Positions 7,048 through 14,023 of a DNA stretch of 15,593 bases are shown here, one piece after another. Source of the DNA: an uncultured Porphyromonas sp. (lineage in GTDB: Bacteria; Bacteroidota; Bacteroidia; Bacteroidales; Porphyromonadaceae). The notes under the pieces are model-generated. The model was given only the letters and a program-made list of their open reading frames with translations, did no database searches and had not been told where the DNA came from. Location: contig UQDF01000050.1 of assembly GCA_900539765.1 (NCBI GenBank), forward strand, positions 1 to 15,593. Direction: 5' to 3'. How positions within the stretch are numbered: position 1 is the first letter of the stretch; each line of letters opens with the position of its first letter. The translations under genes were made by a program, and so were the position numbers.

Positions 7048-8922
7048 ATGAAGAAGAAACTAATACGTATCATACTTTCAGCCCTGCTACTCATTGGGGC
7101 CTATATCGTGGAGCGCACCTGCGCACTCCCGATGTGGCAGCTACTCTTGGTCTACCTCGTGCCATACCTTATCATAGGGTATGACGTGCTCGGCGAGGCG
7201 GTCGAGGGGGTGGCGCATGGCGAACTCTTTGACGAGCACTTCCTTATGAGCATCGCTACCATCGGTGCGCTCTGCATAGGCTTCCTGCCAGGAGCCGAGG
7301 CGCAGTTCCCCGAGGCGGTCTTTGTGATGCTCTTCTTCCAGCTAGGCGAACTCTTCGAGGGGTATGCCGAGGGCAAGAGCCGTCGTGCCGTCTCCCACCT
7401 CCTCGAGATACGCCCCGACACGGCAAACGTGCTGCGTGACGGAGTCGAGCAGTCGGTCGCCCCTGAGGAGGTAGCTGTGGGCGAGACGATCATCATCAAG
7501 CCTGGCGAACGGGTACCGCTCGATGGCTTCATCGTGGAGGGCTCCTCAGCACTTAATACGGTCGCACTAACGGGCGAAAGCGTACCCCGTAGCGTCACCG
7601 TCGAGGACGAGGTTATGTCTGGCTGTGTCAACCTCTCGGGTCTACTCACCGTCCGTGTCGCCAAGACAGCGGGCGACTCCACCGCCTCTAAGATCATCGA
7701 GATGGTCGAGCATGCCACCGATCATAAGTCTCGGAGCGAGACATTCATACGTCGCTTCGCCCGTGTCTACACGCCCGTTGTAGTGATCGTGGCGCTCCTG
7801 CTCGCCTTCATACCGCCACTCCTGACGGGTAGCTTCACAGACCACTTCGCCACTTGGCTGTACCGAGCATTGACCTTCCTAGTCATCTCCTGCCCCTGCG
7901 CTCTAGTCATCTCTATCCCGCTCTCCTTCTTTGCGGGCATCGGAGGCGCTTCACGAGCTGGTGTTTTGGTCAAAGGAGCCAACTATATGGACGCTTTGGC
8001 CAAGGCGCGTGCCGTCCTTTTTGACAAAACAGGCACCCTGACGAAAGGCTCTTTTACCGCCAATGCGGTGCACCCGACAGCCTGCGAAGCGAACCACCTG
8101 CTGCATATGGTGGCTCACGTGGAGCGTCACTCCACACACCCGATCGCTGCCTCGCTGCGTAACGCTTACCCCAACGAACAGGACGACTGCTCTATCGAGG
8201 AGGTCGAGGAGCTTGCCGGACGAGGGGTCAAGGCACGTGTCAACGGCTCCGAAGTTTACGTGGGCAACGTAGCACTGATGGAGTCTATCGGTGCTCAGTG
8301 GCAGCCTTGCGACCATGCCGGCACGATCGTCCATGCGGCTATCGACGGCAACTATGCGGGACATATTGTCGTCTCGGACACGATCAAGGAGGAGTCTAAA
8401 CAAACGATCGAAGAGCTGAGCCGCCTAGGCATCCACCAGCTAGTTATGCTCACAGGCGACCACGAGGAGGTAGCTCGTGAGGTGGCACAGCAGGTGGGCA
8501 TCACCGAGTACTATGCGGATCTGCTTCCTGCGGACAAGCTGGCACGCCTCGTGACGATCCTCGAGCAGCCGGCTCGTGGCACCGTTCTCTTCGTAGGCGA
8601 TGGTATCAACGATGCGCCTGTCCTAGCGCGTGCCGATGTGGGTATCGCCATGGGCGGACTAGGCTCTGATGCTGCCATAGAGGCGGCCGACGTGGTCATC
8701 ATGGACGACAATACGCTCAAGATCGCTACTGCCATACGCATCGCACGCCGCACGGTCAGCATTGCCCTCCAGAACGCTTGGTTTGCCATAGGTATTAAGG
8801 TATTGGTACTGCTCCTCGCATTGCTCGGTGTAGCCACTATGTGGATGGCAGTCTTCGCTGATGTAGGCGTGACCGTCCTTGCCGTGCTCAACGCTATGCG
8901 CGCCTTGCGACCAGTCAAGTAA
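7048..8922 (+). CDS. P1B-type heavy-metal-exporting ATPase (Zn2+/Cd2+/Pb2+ class)
   Basis: Inner-membrane P-type ATPase of 624 residues that exports transition metal from the cytoplasm using ATP. Seen in order: N-terminal helices; actuator motif TGES (175-178); transmembrane metal site CPC (282-284) within SCPCALVISIPLSF; phosphorylation motif DKTGTLT with D326; nucleotide-binding HP motif (H364-P365); GDGINDAP hinge (517-524); and a last helix pair containing K584 and D605 in AVFADVGVTVLAVLNAMR. The CPC plus the late Lys and Asp match the ZntA/CadA class (P1B-2) rather than copper exporters. There is no N-terminal HMA domain and no CxxC before the first helix, so this is a short form of the family. 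ATG 7048 is preferred over TTG 6997 because of the promoter box between them. A TonB receptor follows after a palindrome. Confidence 0.93.
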   Translation: MKKKLIRIILSALLLIGAYIVERTCALPMWQLLLVYLVPYLIIGYDVLGEAVEGVAHGELFDEHFLMSIATIGALCIGFLPGAEAQFPEAVFVMLFFQLGELFEGYAEGKSRRAVSHLLEIRPDTANVLRDGVEQSVAPEEVAVGETIIIKPGERVPLDGFIVEGSSALNTVALTGESVPRSVTVEDEVMSGCVNLSGLLTVRVAKTAGDSTASKIIEMVEHATDHKSRSETFIRRFARVYTPVVVIVALLLAFIPPLLTGSFTDHFATWLYRALTFLVISCPCALVISIPLSFFAGIGGASRAGVLVKGANYMDALAKARAVLFDKTGTLTKGSFTANAVHPTACEANHLLHMVAHVERHSTHPIAASLRNAYPNEQDDCSIEEVEELAGRGVKARVNGSEVYVGNVALMESIGAQWQPCDHAGTIVHAAIDGNYAGHIVVSDTIKEESKQTIEELSRLGIHQLVMLTGDHEEVAREVAQQVGITEYYADLLPADKLARLVTILEQPARGTVLFVGDGINDAPVLARADVGIAMGGLGSDAAIEAADVVIMDDNTLKIATAIRIARRTVSIALQNAWFAIGIKVLVLLLALLGVATMWMAVFADVGVTVLAVLNAMRALRPVK

Positions 8923-8951
8923 GCCGAGCTTCGTCTCACACCTATAAATAG

Positions 8952-9001
8952 CCCTTTGTAGGGACGCAACGGACGCACGAGCCGTGCGTTCCTACAAAGG
9001 G
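8952..9001 (+). repeat. Long intergenic palindrome after the metal ATPase
   Basis: CCCTTTGTAGG (8952-8962) pairs perfectly with CCTACAAAGGG (8991-9001). Nested inside, ACGCAC (8973-8978) pairs with GTGCGT (8984-8989) around GAGCC. The asymmetric interior segment is 8963-8972. The structure begins 29 bases after the ATPase stop. It may be a terminator, or a member of a dispersed palindromic intergenic repeat family. A second GTGCGTCC-containing palindrome occurs at 12879-12940. Confidence 0.75.
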
Positions 9002-9027
9002 TTACACGTATCATCGTTACACGTATC
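9001..9027 (+). repeat. 12-base direct repeat upstream of the TonB receptor
   Basis: GTTACACGTATC occurs at 9001-9012 and again, identically, at 9016-9027 (15-base period). The second copy ends in GTATC, which with GATAC at 9033-9037 forms a small hairpin. The pair lies 50 bases upstream of the -7 box at 9078, a plausible position for a regulator-binding site, but no known operator is recognised. Confidence 0.6.
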
Positions 9028-9077
9028 GCTTTGATACAACGGACGACAAACATCGCTCACAACTTGCGACTTTTGTC

Positions 9078-9085
9078 TACCTTTG
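9078..9085 (+). promoter_or_regulatory. Putative -7 promoter box, only 5 bases from the receptor start codon
   Basis: TACCTTTG, the same octamer as at 91, 2351 and 7014, ends at 9085, and the receptor ATG is at 9091. If used, transcription would start at or within a few bases of the ATG, giving a leaderless or nearly leaderless mRNA. No good -33 element is evident. Confidence 0.5.
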
Positions 9086-9090
9086 TGGTG

Positions 9091-11550
9091 ATGAGATCAC
9101 TTTACTACATCGTCTTACTGCTCTGCTTACTACTGCAGGGTAGCGTGCTGGCTCTACACAGTCAGACGACCGACACGATGGCTGTCGCGACACCCCATCG
9201 TGTGGCGCTTACGGGTTACGTCTTAGATCGTGACCGTGAGCCGATTGAGTTTGCCTCGGTGCGTGTCGAGGGTACGGCCCTTGGCACGTGGAGCGACCTA
9301 ACGGGAGCTTACCGCTTGGAGCTGATCCCGACGACCGATAGCGTGGTGGTCACCTACAGCTCTATCGGTTATCAGACGGTGCGCCAAGTGTACCCACAGG
9401 GTATCTCACGAGATATGCACTTTAACCCGATGCTGGGAGAGAGTGCTATAGCCTTAGGTACCGTGACGGTGCGGGGCGAGGCGCGTCCGCCCAGTATGGA
9501 GCGTATCACGACTCAGACGCTCGCCATGGAGGCTTCGCCGACACGTAGCATCGAGTCCATGGTGGCAACCTATGCGGGGGTTACGCAGCACAACGAGCTG
9601 AGTACGCAGTACAATGTACGTGGGGGGAGTTTCGATGAGAACCTCGTCTACGTCAACGGTATCGAGGTGTACCGCCCACTATTAGTGCGCTCTGCCGAGC
9701 AAGAGGGTTTGAGCTTTGTCAATACCGATCTGGTGGATCGAGTTTACTTTTCGGCTGGAGCCTTCGATGCGCACTATGGCGACCGACTCTCCTCAGTCCT
9801 AGACATACAGTACAAGCGCCCTACGAAGCTCGAGGGGACTGTATCCCTCGGCCTGATGAATAATAGTCTTTACGTGGGGGGTAAGCATGGGCGCTTCACC
9901 CATATCACAGGCATCCGAACGCGCACCACACAACAGATGCTCTCTAAGATGGAGACCCGCGGCGAGTACAACCCCTTCTATGCCGATGCGCAGACTTATC
10001 TGACCTACACCTTCAACGATCGCTGGCGCATCGAAGGAATCGGTTATTACTCCTGGACACAGTACCGCTTTCGTCCCGAACAGCGTGAGACGACTGTCGG
10101 TTCCCTGCAAAACGCTAAGCACTTTACCGTCTACTTCGACGGACAGGAGCGGGATCGCTTTTCCACACTCTTTGGTGCCTTGACGCTACACTGGCGCCCT
10201 AGCAGTCGAGGCGCACATAGGTTAGACCTGAGCCTCTACAACAGCCACGAGCGAGAGAGCTACGACATAACGGGCGCTTACTATCTGCAGAAGGAGGCTG
10301 ACCCAACGACTGGAGGTGAGGAGCAGGAACTCCTCGCCACGGGCGTCAATCATGAGCATGCCCGCAACCTACTCCGCTACTCGGTCGCTGCGCTCGCTTA
10401 TAGTGGCAACCAGCGTCTCAGCGAGACGCATCGCCTCATGTGGGGTGCGGAGCTACGTGGCGAGCAGATCGCGGACTACATCTCTGAGTGGGTCAAGCTC
10501 GACTCGGCCGGCTACAATCTGCCACGAGATCCCAATCTGATCAAGATGCAGAGCAATCTCTACTCCAACGTCTCGCTGCGCTCGGCTCGTGCCTCGCTCT
10601 ACCTGCAAGATGAGATGCAGTGGCAGACACCCTCGGGGAGCTATCATCTGACGGCAGGCGTGCGGGGGAGCTTTTGGTCGTTCAATAAGAAAGCGGACAT
10701 CTCGCCTCGTCTGGTCGCTTCGTGGCGACCGAAAGAGCTGTCCGACCTCTTGGTGAGAGCTGCTGGAGGGCTATACTACCAGAGCCCCTTTTACAAGGAG
10801 ATACGCATCATCGAGGCTGACGCTATGGGCAATCAGTCTGTACTGCTCAACGATCAGGTGCGTTCGCAAGGATCAGCACAAGCCTTGGTCGGTGTGGACT
10901 ACAACTTCCTCGTGGCGGATCGCAAGTTTCGCCTCACCGCCGAGGGTTACTATAAGCATCTCTTTCGCATCAATCCCTACTACGTGGACAATGTCAAGCA
11001 GCGCTACCTAGGTCAAAACCTCGGCACTGGCTACATCGTAGGGCTAGATGTCAAGCTCTTTGGGGAGTTTGTCCCAGACGTAGACTCGTGGCTTACTGGC
11101 TCGCTGATGCGTGGACGGCAGACCATCGAGGGGTATGGCGAGATGCCATTACCACACGTGCCAGACTACAACTTGTCACTCTTCTTTCAGGACTACTTCC
11201 CTGGTTACAAGCGTATCACGCTCAGCTTGCGTGGCGTGCTGACGGGGGGACTCCCTCAGCTTAACGCTGCCGAGGGCTTTGGTCGTCCGCTCTTCCGTGG
11301 CACACCTTACAAGCGTGTTGACATCGGTATGCAGTACACGCTGTGGGATCGTGCGGAGGCACGGCCTGGTGCGTGGCGCTGGCTACAAGCGCTCAGCAAG
11401 GTATCGATCGGGGTGAATGTCTTCAACCTCTTTGACATGACCAACATCGGCTCTTACTACTGGCTCTCGGACGCTTACCGCAACCAGTACGCTGTACCTA
11501 ACTACCTGACGGGACGCCAGTACGATGCCTCGCTCATCGTTCGCTTTTAA
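9091..11550 (+). CDS. TonB-dependent outer-membrane receptor with N-terminal carboxypeptidase-like regulatory domain
   Basis: An 819-residue outer-membrane transporter driven by TonB-ExbBD. Seen: signal peptide (MRS followed by a leucine-rich core) ending near residue 25; a carboxypeptidase-regulatory-like beta domain at about 37-115 with LTGYVLDRDREPIEFASV and the SIGYQT turn; a plug domain at about 125-245 with NVRGGSFDENLVYVNGIEVYRP (the RGG begins at R177); then a beta-barrel rich in alternating aromatic residues and ending in a terminal Phe (LIVRF). It is not a SusC: length is below that class and no SusD partner follows. The substrate is unknown. The P1B metal ATPase just upstream makes a metal or metallophore a possibility, not a conclusion. 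ATG 9091 is preferred over TTG 9031 because it starts a clean signal peptide and the TTG lies upstream of the promoter box. Confidence 0.93.
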   Translation: MRSLYYIVLLLCLLLQGSVLALHSQTTDTMAVATPHRVALTGYVLDRDREPIEFASVRVEGTALGTWSDLTGAYRLELIPTTDSVVVTYSSIGYQTVRQVYPQGISRDMHFNPMLGESAIALGTVTVRGEARPPSMERITTQTLAMEASPTRSIESMVATYAGVTQHNELSTQYNVRGGSFDENLVYVNGIEVYRPLLVRSAEQEGLSFVNTDLVDRVYFSAGAFDAHYGDRLSSVLDIQYKRPTKLEGTVSLGLMNNSLYVGGKHGRFTHITGIRTRTTQQMLSKMETRGEYNPFYADAQTYLTYTFNDRWRIEGIGYYSWTQYRFRPEQRETTVGSLQNAKHFTVYFDGQERDRFSTLFGALTLHWRPSSRGAHRLDLSLYNSHERESYDITGAYYLQKEADPTTGGEEQELLATGVNHEHARNLLRYSVAALAYSGNQRLSETHRLMWGAELRGEQIADYISEWVKLDSAGYNLPRDPNLIKMQSNLYSNVSLRSARASLYLQDEMQWQTPSGSYHLTAGVRGSFWSFNKKADISPRLVASWRPKELSDLLVRAAGGLYYQSPFYKEIRIIEADAMGNQSVLLNDQVRSQGSAQALVGVDYNFLVADRKFRLTAEGYYKHLFRINPYYVDNVKQRYLGQNLGTGYIVGLDVKLFGEFVPDVDSWLTGSLMRGRQTIEGYGEMPLPHVPDYNLSLFFQDYFPGYKRITLSLRGVLTGGLPQLNAAEGFGRPLFRGTPYKRVDIGMQYTLWDRAEARPGAWRWLQALSKVSIGVNVFNLFDMTNIGSYYWLSDAYRNQYAVPNYLTGRQYDASLIVRF

Positions 11551-11588
11551 TTAGTCACTATGAGCCTCAGACTGTCCTACTCCGTCAG

Positions 11589-12878
11589 ATGAATCAACCT
11601 CCCCTTCCCGCGCCAAAGCACCTCCTCCAGAGACTAAGCTCTATGATCAGAGGTAATAGACTGGTTCTAGAGAACTTCCTCTCTCTCGGACTGATCAATG
11701 TGCTGAATTCCTCCTTTCATCTGATCATCTACCCGATACTGATCCATCGTGTCGGTGCCGAAGCGTACGGAGCCTATGTCTACGCTTTTTCGATCATCAC
11801 CTACTTCACTACACTGGTGACCTACGGACTAGATATGATCGGCACCCGTTACCTAGCGCACTACGACAAGGAGCGTGACCTAGCGGGCAAGTCACACATC
11901 ACTTCGCTGATCCTCTCTAGTCGTTTCTACCTGCTCCTCCTCTCCTTCCTGCTCTTTCTGCCTATCGTGCTATGGGTCGGAGCCTTGGCATCTTACCGCA
12001 CGCTCCTCTGGGCGAGCTTTCTCTCAGTCGTCGCCTGTGTCATTATGCCTAACTGGTACTTTATCGGCATCCAGCACACACGCATCTACCTCTACATACA
12101 GATCGCTACGAAGGTGCTCCTAGCCGTCGCCATCATCCTCTGGGTACTCACACCCCACCATATGGCGCGTTACGTCTTACTCGCCTCGGCCAGCAATATA
12201 CTCTCGGCGGGGATCGCTTTCGGCTATCTCTTATGGCGCGAAAAGCTCTCGCTCCATCTCGTTTCACTGCGCAAATGCTTCGCCCTGCTGCGAGAGGCTA
12301 CCCCACTCTTCCTCTCCTATCTAGTGATGACGGTCAAGTCGGCTGGGCTTAACCTCGTCATCGGTTCGCTCTTTGGTATGACCTCCCTGACGGGTTACGA
12401 CTTCTCGATGAAGATCGTCAGCGTCGTTATGTATATCACCAAGCAGCTCAATGTGGCTCTCTTTCCCTCGGTCAGCACCAGTTATACTACAGAGCGCATA
12501 CACAAGATACTGCGTGGCGAACTGCTGATGGGCATCCTCTGTATGGGGGCGCTCATGCTGACCGCTAAGCCGATCATATGGATTATGGGCAATGGTCCGA
12601 TAGAGGATCTCATCTTACCAGTCTTCCTGCTGATGACCGCACTGATACCTATATGGCTCATCTCAGGCTTCTTCATCGAGCTGGTCCTCACCGCCAATGG
12701 GCGCAACCGAGAGGTCTTCGTCAACCAACTCCTCTCACTGGCTGTCATCGCTCTCGGTGCTTGGATCGCCGTGCTACTGCAGGTCGAGCTGACCGCCTTC
12801 GTCGTCATCGTAATCCTCTCAGGTCTCATCGAGATCGCCTTTCTCTACGCCACTGGACGGCGCCGCGCGCTCATCTGA
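11589..12878 (+). CDS. Oligosaccharide flippase family protein (RfbX/Wzx-like O-antigen transporter)
   Basis: A 429-residue polytopic protein with about 12 hydrophobic segments. Features typical of RfbX/Wzx-type flippases are the N-terminal SLGLINVLNSSFHLIIYP helix, VGAEAYGAYVYAFSI, YGLDMIGTRYLAHY with the following charged KERD, and the mid-protein PNWYFIGIQ motif. It is predicted to translocate undecaprenyl-linked oligosaccharide across the inner membrane for surface polysaccharide assembly. It starts 39 bases after the TonB receptor, with no -7 box between, so co-transcription with the receptor is possible. A second Met (residue 19, at 11643) is an alternative start, but the hydrophilic leader is common in this family. 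The C-terminus is Arg-rich (GRRRALI). As with the gene at 5501, no glycosyltransferase genes are adjacent. Confidence 0.88.
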   Translation: MNQPPLPAPKHLLQRLSSMIRGNRLVLENFLSLGLINVLNSSFHLIIYPILIHRVGAEAYGAYVYAFSIITYFTTLVTYGLDMIGTRYLAHYDKERDLAGKSHITSLILSSRFYLLLLSFLLFLPIVLWVGALASYRTLLWASFLSVVACVIMPNWYFIGIQHTRIYLYIQIATKVLLAVAIILWVLTPHHMARYVLLASASNILSAGIAFGYLLWREKLSLHLVSLRKCFALLREATPLFLSYLVMTVKSAGLNLVIGSLFGMTSLTGYDFSMKIVSVVMYITKQLNVALFPSVSTSYTTERIHKILRGELLMGILCMGALMLTAKPIIWIMGNGPIEDLILPVFLLMTALIPIWLISGFFIELVLTANGRNREVFVNQLLSLAVIALGAWIAVLLQVELTAFVVIVILSGLIEIAFLYATGRRRALI

Positions 12879-12940
12879 CCTCCGTGCGTCCGATACGCAT
12901 CAAGATCTGTACGGGTACACAGATCGGACGCATAGGGAGG
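12879..12940 (+). repeat. Nested palindrome after the flippase, possible terminator
   Basis: Three nested stems are seen: CCTCC (12879-12883) with GGAGG (12936-12940); TGCGTCC (12885-12891) with GGACGCA (12926-12932), extendable to 10 bp through GAT/ATC; and GATCTGT (12904-12910) with ACAGATC (12919-12925). It begins directly after the stop codon and is probably the 3' boundary of the flippase transcript. It shares the GTGCGT/GGACGCA theme with the palindrome at 8952-9001. Confidence 0.7.
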
Positions 12941-13165
12941 ATATTCATTTGCTCTCCTTCATCTGAATGCTTTCAGCCTCTTTGTGTAGAAGTTGTTGCA
13001 AGAGCAGCAATTCTCGCTGAGTGTGGGCGTACTTTCGAGCCTATCAGGAGAAACTATAGGATGTATCATATTGTCTATTATGAAAAGAGAACGCTACTTC
13101 TCAGCAAATGCCTCGTAAGTAGCACTTATCACCAGTAATCGAGTGACTCTTAGCATGATATGAAA
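12941..13165. other. Non-coding stretch without recognised gene
   Basis: No convincing gene is seen on either strand. The longest + frame crossing this stretch is an out-of-frame extension from within the flippase gene. A 7-bp inverted repeat, GCTACTT (13093-13099) with AAGTAGC (13117-13123), and a 12-codon mini-ORF from ATG 13080 are present but unsupported. Codon character and absence of hydrophobic or motif-like segments suggest spacer or decayed sequence. Confidence 0.5.
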
Positions 13166-13173
13166 TATCTTTG
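13166..13173 (+). promoter_or_regulatory. Candidate upstream -7 box overlapping the first TTGTCCG repeat
   Basis: TATCTTTG fits TAnnTTTG and overlaps the first of the three spaced repeats (13171-13188). If it is a true promoter, it would add about 100 bases to the leader of the DUF3575 gene. The match may be fortuitous, because TTTG is part of the repeat. Confidence 0.3.
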
Positions 13174-13241
13174 TCCGATTTTGATAAGTCATCGACAGAA
13201 TCTTGTCCGATTTGAGCAAGTTTTTGTCCGCATTTGATACC
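13171..13241 (+). repeat. Three imperfect direct repeats (TTGTCCG core) upstream of the DUF3575 gene
   Basis: Copies start at 13171 (TTGTCCGATTTTGATAAG), 13203 (TTGTCCGATTTGAGCAAG) and 13224 (TTGTCCGCATTTGATACC). Start-to-start spacing is 32 and then 21 bases, the latter close to two helical turns. The last copy ends 21 bases before the -7 box at 13263. The arrangement resembles a multi-site operator or activator region for the fimbrial-type locus. No known binding site is recognised. Confidence 0.6.
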
Positions 13242-13262
13242 TGTTTTAGCTTTACGCTTCTT

Positions 13263-13270
13263 TACTTTTG
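13263..13270 (+). promoter_or_regulatory. Putative -7 promoter box for the DUF3575/DUF3868 locus
   Basis: TACTTTTG fits TAnnTTTG. It lies 143 bases before ATG 13414, giving a long leader. The leader has a purine-rich run (about 13275-13299) followed by a pyrimidine-rich run (about 13301-13327) that could pair in part. The following bases extend the 11-mer ACTTTTGCAAC, which also occurs at 6923 and 6982. Confidence 0.55.
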
Positions 13271-13413
13271 CAACAGAAACAAGAGAAAGAAGAAGTAGAT
13301 CTCTCGACCTCCCTCCTCTCCTATTTTATTATGAGGTAGTCGTTGTAGCGATATACATACACTGCTCTCCTGTCTCTCATAGGACTAGTCACGAAACCGT
13401 TATTGCAAACCGT

Positions 13414-13992
13414 ATGAAAAATAGACTTATCTCCCTCCTTCTCTCCCTGCTGGCCGCCATAACATGGTGTACGGCGCAGGACGTTGGGATCAAGACCAAT
13501 TTCCTCTACTGGGGGACTGCTACACCCAATCTTGGTATTGAGGTTCGGGTCGCACCACGCTGGACCATCGATCTATCCGGTGGGTATAACTTCATCGATC
13601 CTATTAATAAGGATACAGGAATGAAGTGGCTGCACTTCTCCGTCCTACCCGAGGCTCGTTACTACCTCTGCGAGGCGTTCAACGGGCACTTCTTTGGTTT
13701 GCACGGGCTTGTAGGTTTTTACAATGTCAATAGGCTCAACGTCCCCATAGGTCGTCTCAAGCACCTCAAAGATTACCGCCTGCAGGGCTGGGGATATGGT
13801 GCTGGTATCACCTACGGATATGAGTGGGTACTCGGTAAGCACTGGAATCTAGAGGCCTCTATCAGTGCAGGTTATGCGCTCTTTGACTATACGAGGTACG
13901 AATGCGAGCACTGTGGCAAGGAGGTAGCCAAGGAGAAGAAGAACTACTTCGGACCCACCAAAGCAACGCTTTCACTCATTTACCTCTTCTAA
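13414..13992 (+). CDS. DUF3575 domain-containing outer-membrane-type protein, fimbrial-locus associated
   Basis: This 192-residue protein has a signal peptide (MKNRLISLLLSLLAAITWC core, cleavage probably after TA before QDVG). It then shows the DUF3575 pattern: VGIKTNFLYWGTATPNLGIE, WTIDLSGGYN, LPEARYYLC, GYGAGITYGYEW and a CEHCG motif (C164 to C167). It ends in LSLIYLF, alternating strands with a terminal aromatic residue, which fits a small outer-membrane beta-barrel. Exact function is unknown. In Bacteroidales, DUF3575 genes commonly precede DUF3868 and fimbrillin genes, and a DUF3868/OmpA-like gene follows here after 31 bases. ATG 13414 is preferred over TTG 13234, since the latter lies upstream of the promoter box and lacks a signal peptide. 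The CxxC could bind a metal or form a disulfide. Confidence 0.85.
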   Translation: MKNRLISLLLSLLAAITWCTAQDVGIKTNFLYWGTATPNLGIEVRVAPRWTIDLSGGYNFIDPINKDTGMKWLHFSVLPEARYYLCEAFNGHFFGLHGLVGFYNVNRLNVPIGRLKHLKDYRLQGWGYGAGITYGYEWVLGKHWNLEASISAGYALFDYTRYECEHCGKEVAKEKKNYFGPTKATLSLIYLF

Positions 13993-14023
13993 TCGTACAA
14001 CCCCACCAAAAGCAGTAGAAGAT

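Noticed and set aside
8511..9053. 180-codon open frame on the - strand
   Set aside because: It is antisense to the ATPase 3' half, mirrors its codon structure, and shows no motif or hydrophobic pattern of its own.
9031..9090. TTG start adding 20 residues to the TonB receptor
   Set aside because: It would place polar residues before a complete signal peptide and lies upstream of the likely promoter box.
13080..13118. 12-codon mini-ORF (MKRERYFSANAS)
   Set aside because: Too short and isolated; no promoter box or repeat of rare codons to suggest a leader peptide.
12578..13138. 186-codon + frame running out of the flippase gene into the gap
   Set aside because: It starts inside the flippase in another frame, and its unique tail has no recognisable features.
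13171..13241. Spaced repeats considered as a CRISPR array
   Set aside because: Only three imperfect 18-base copies with unequal short spacing and no cas genes; a regulatory repeat is more likely.
13234..13413. 60-codon N-terminal extension of the DUF3575 protein from a TTG
   Set aside because: The extension includes the repeat and promoter region, and the signal peptide begins only at ATG 13414.
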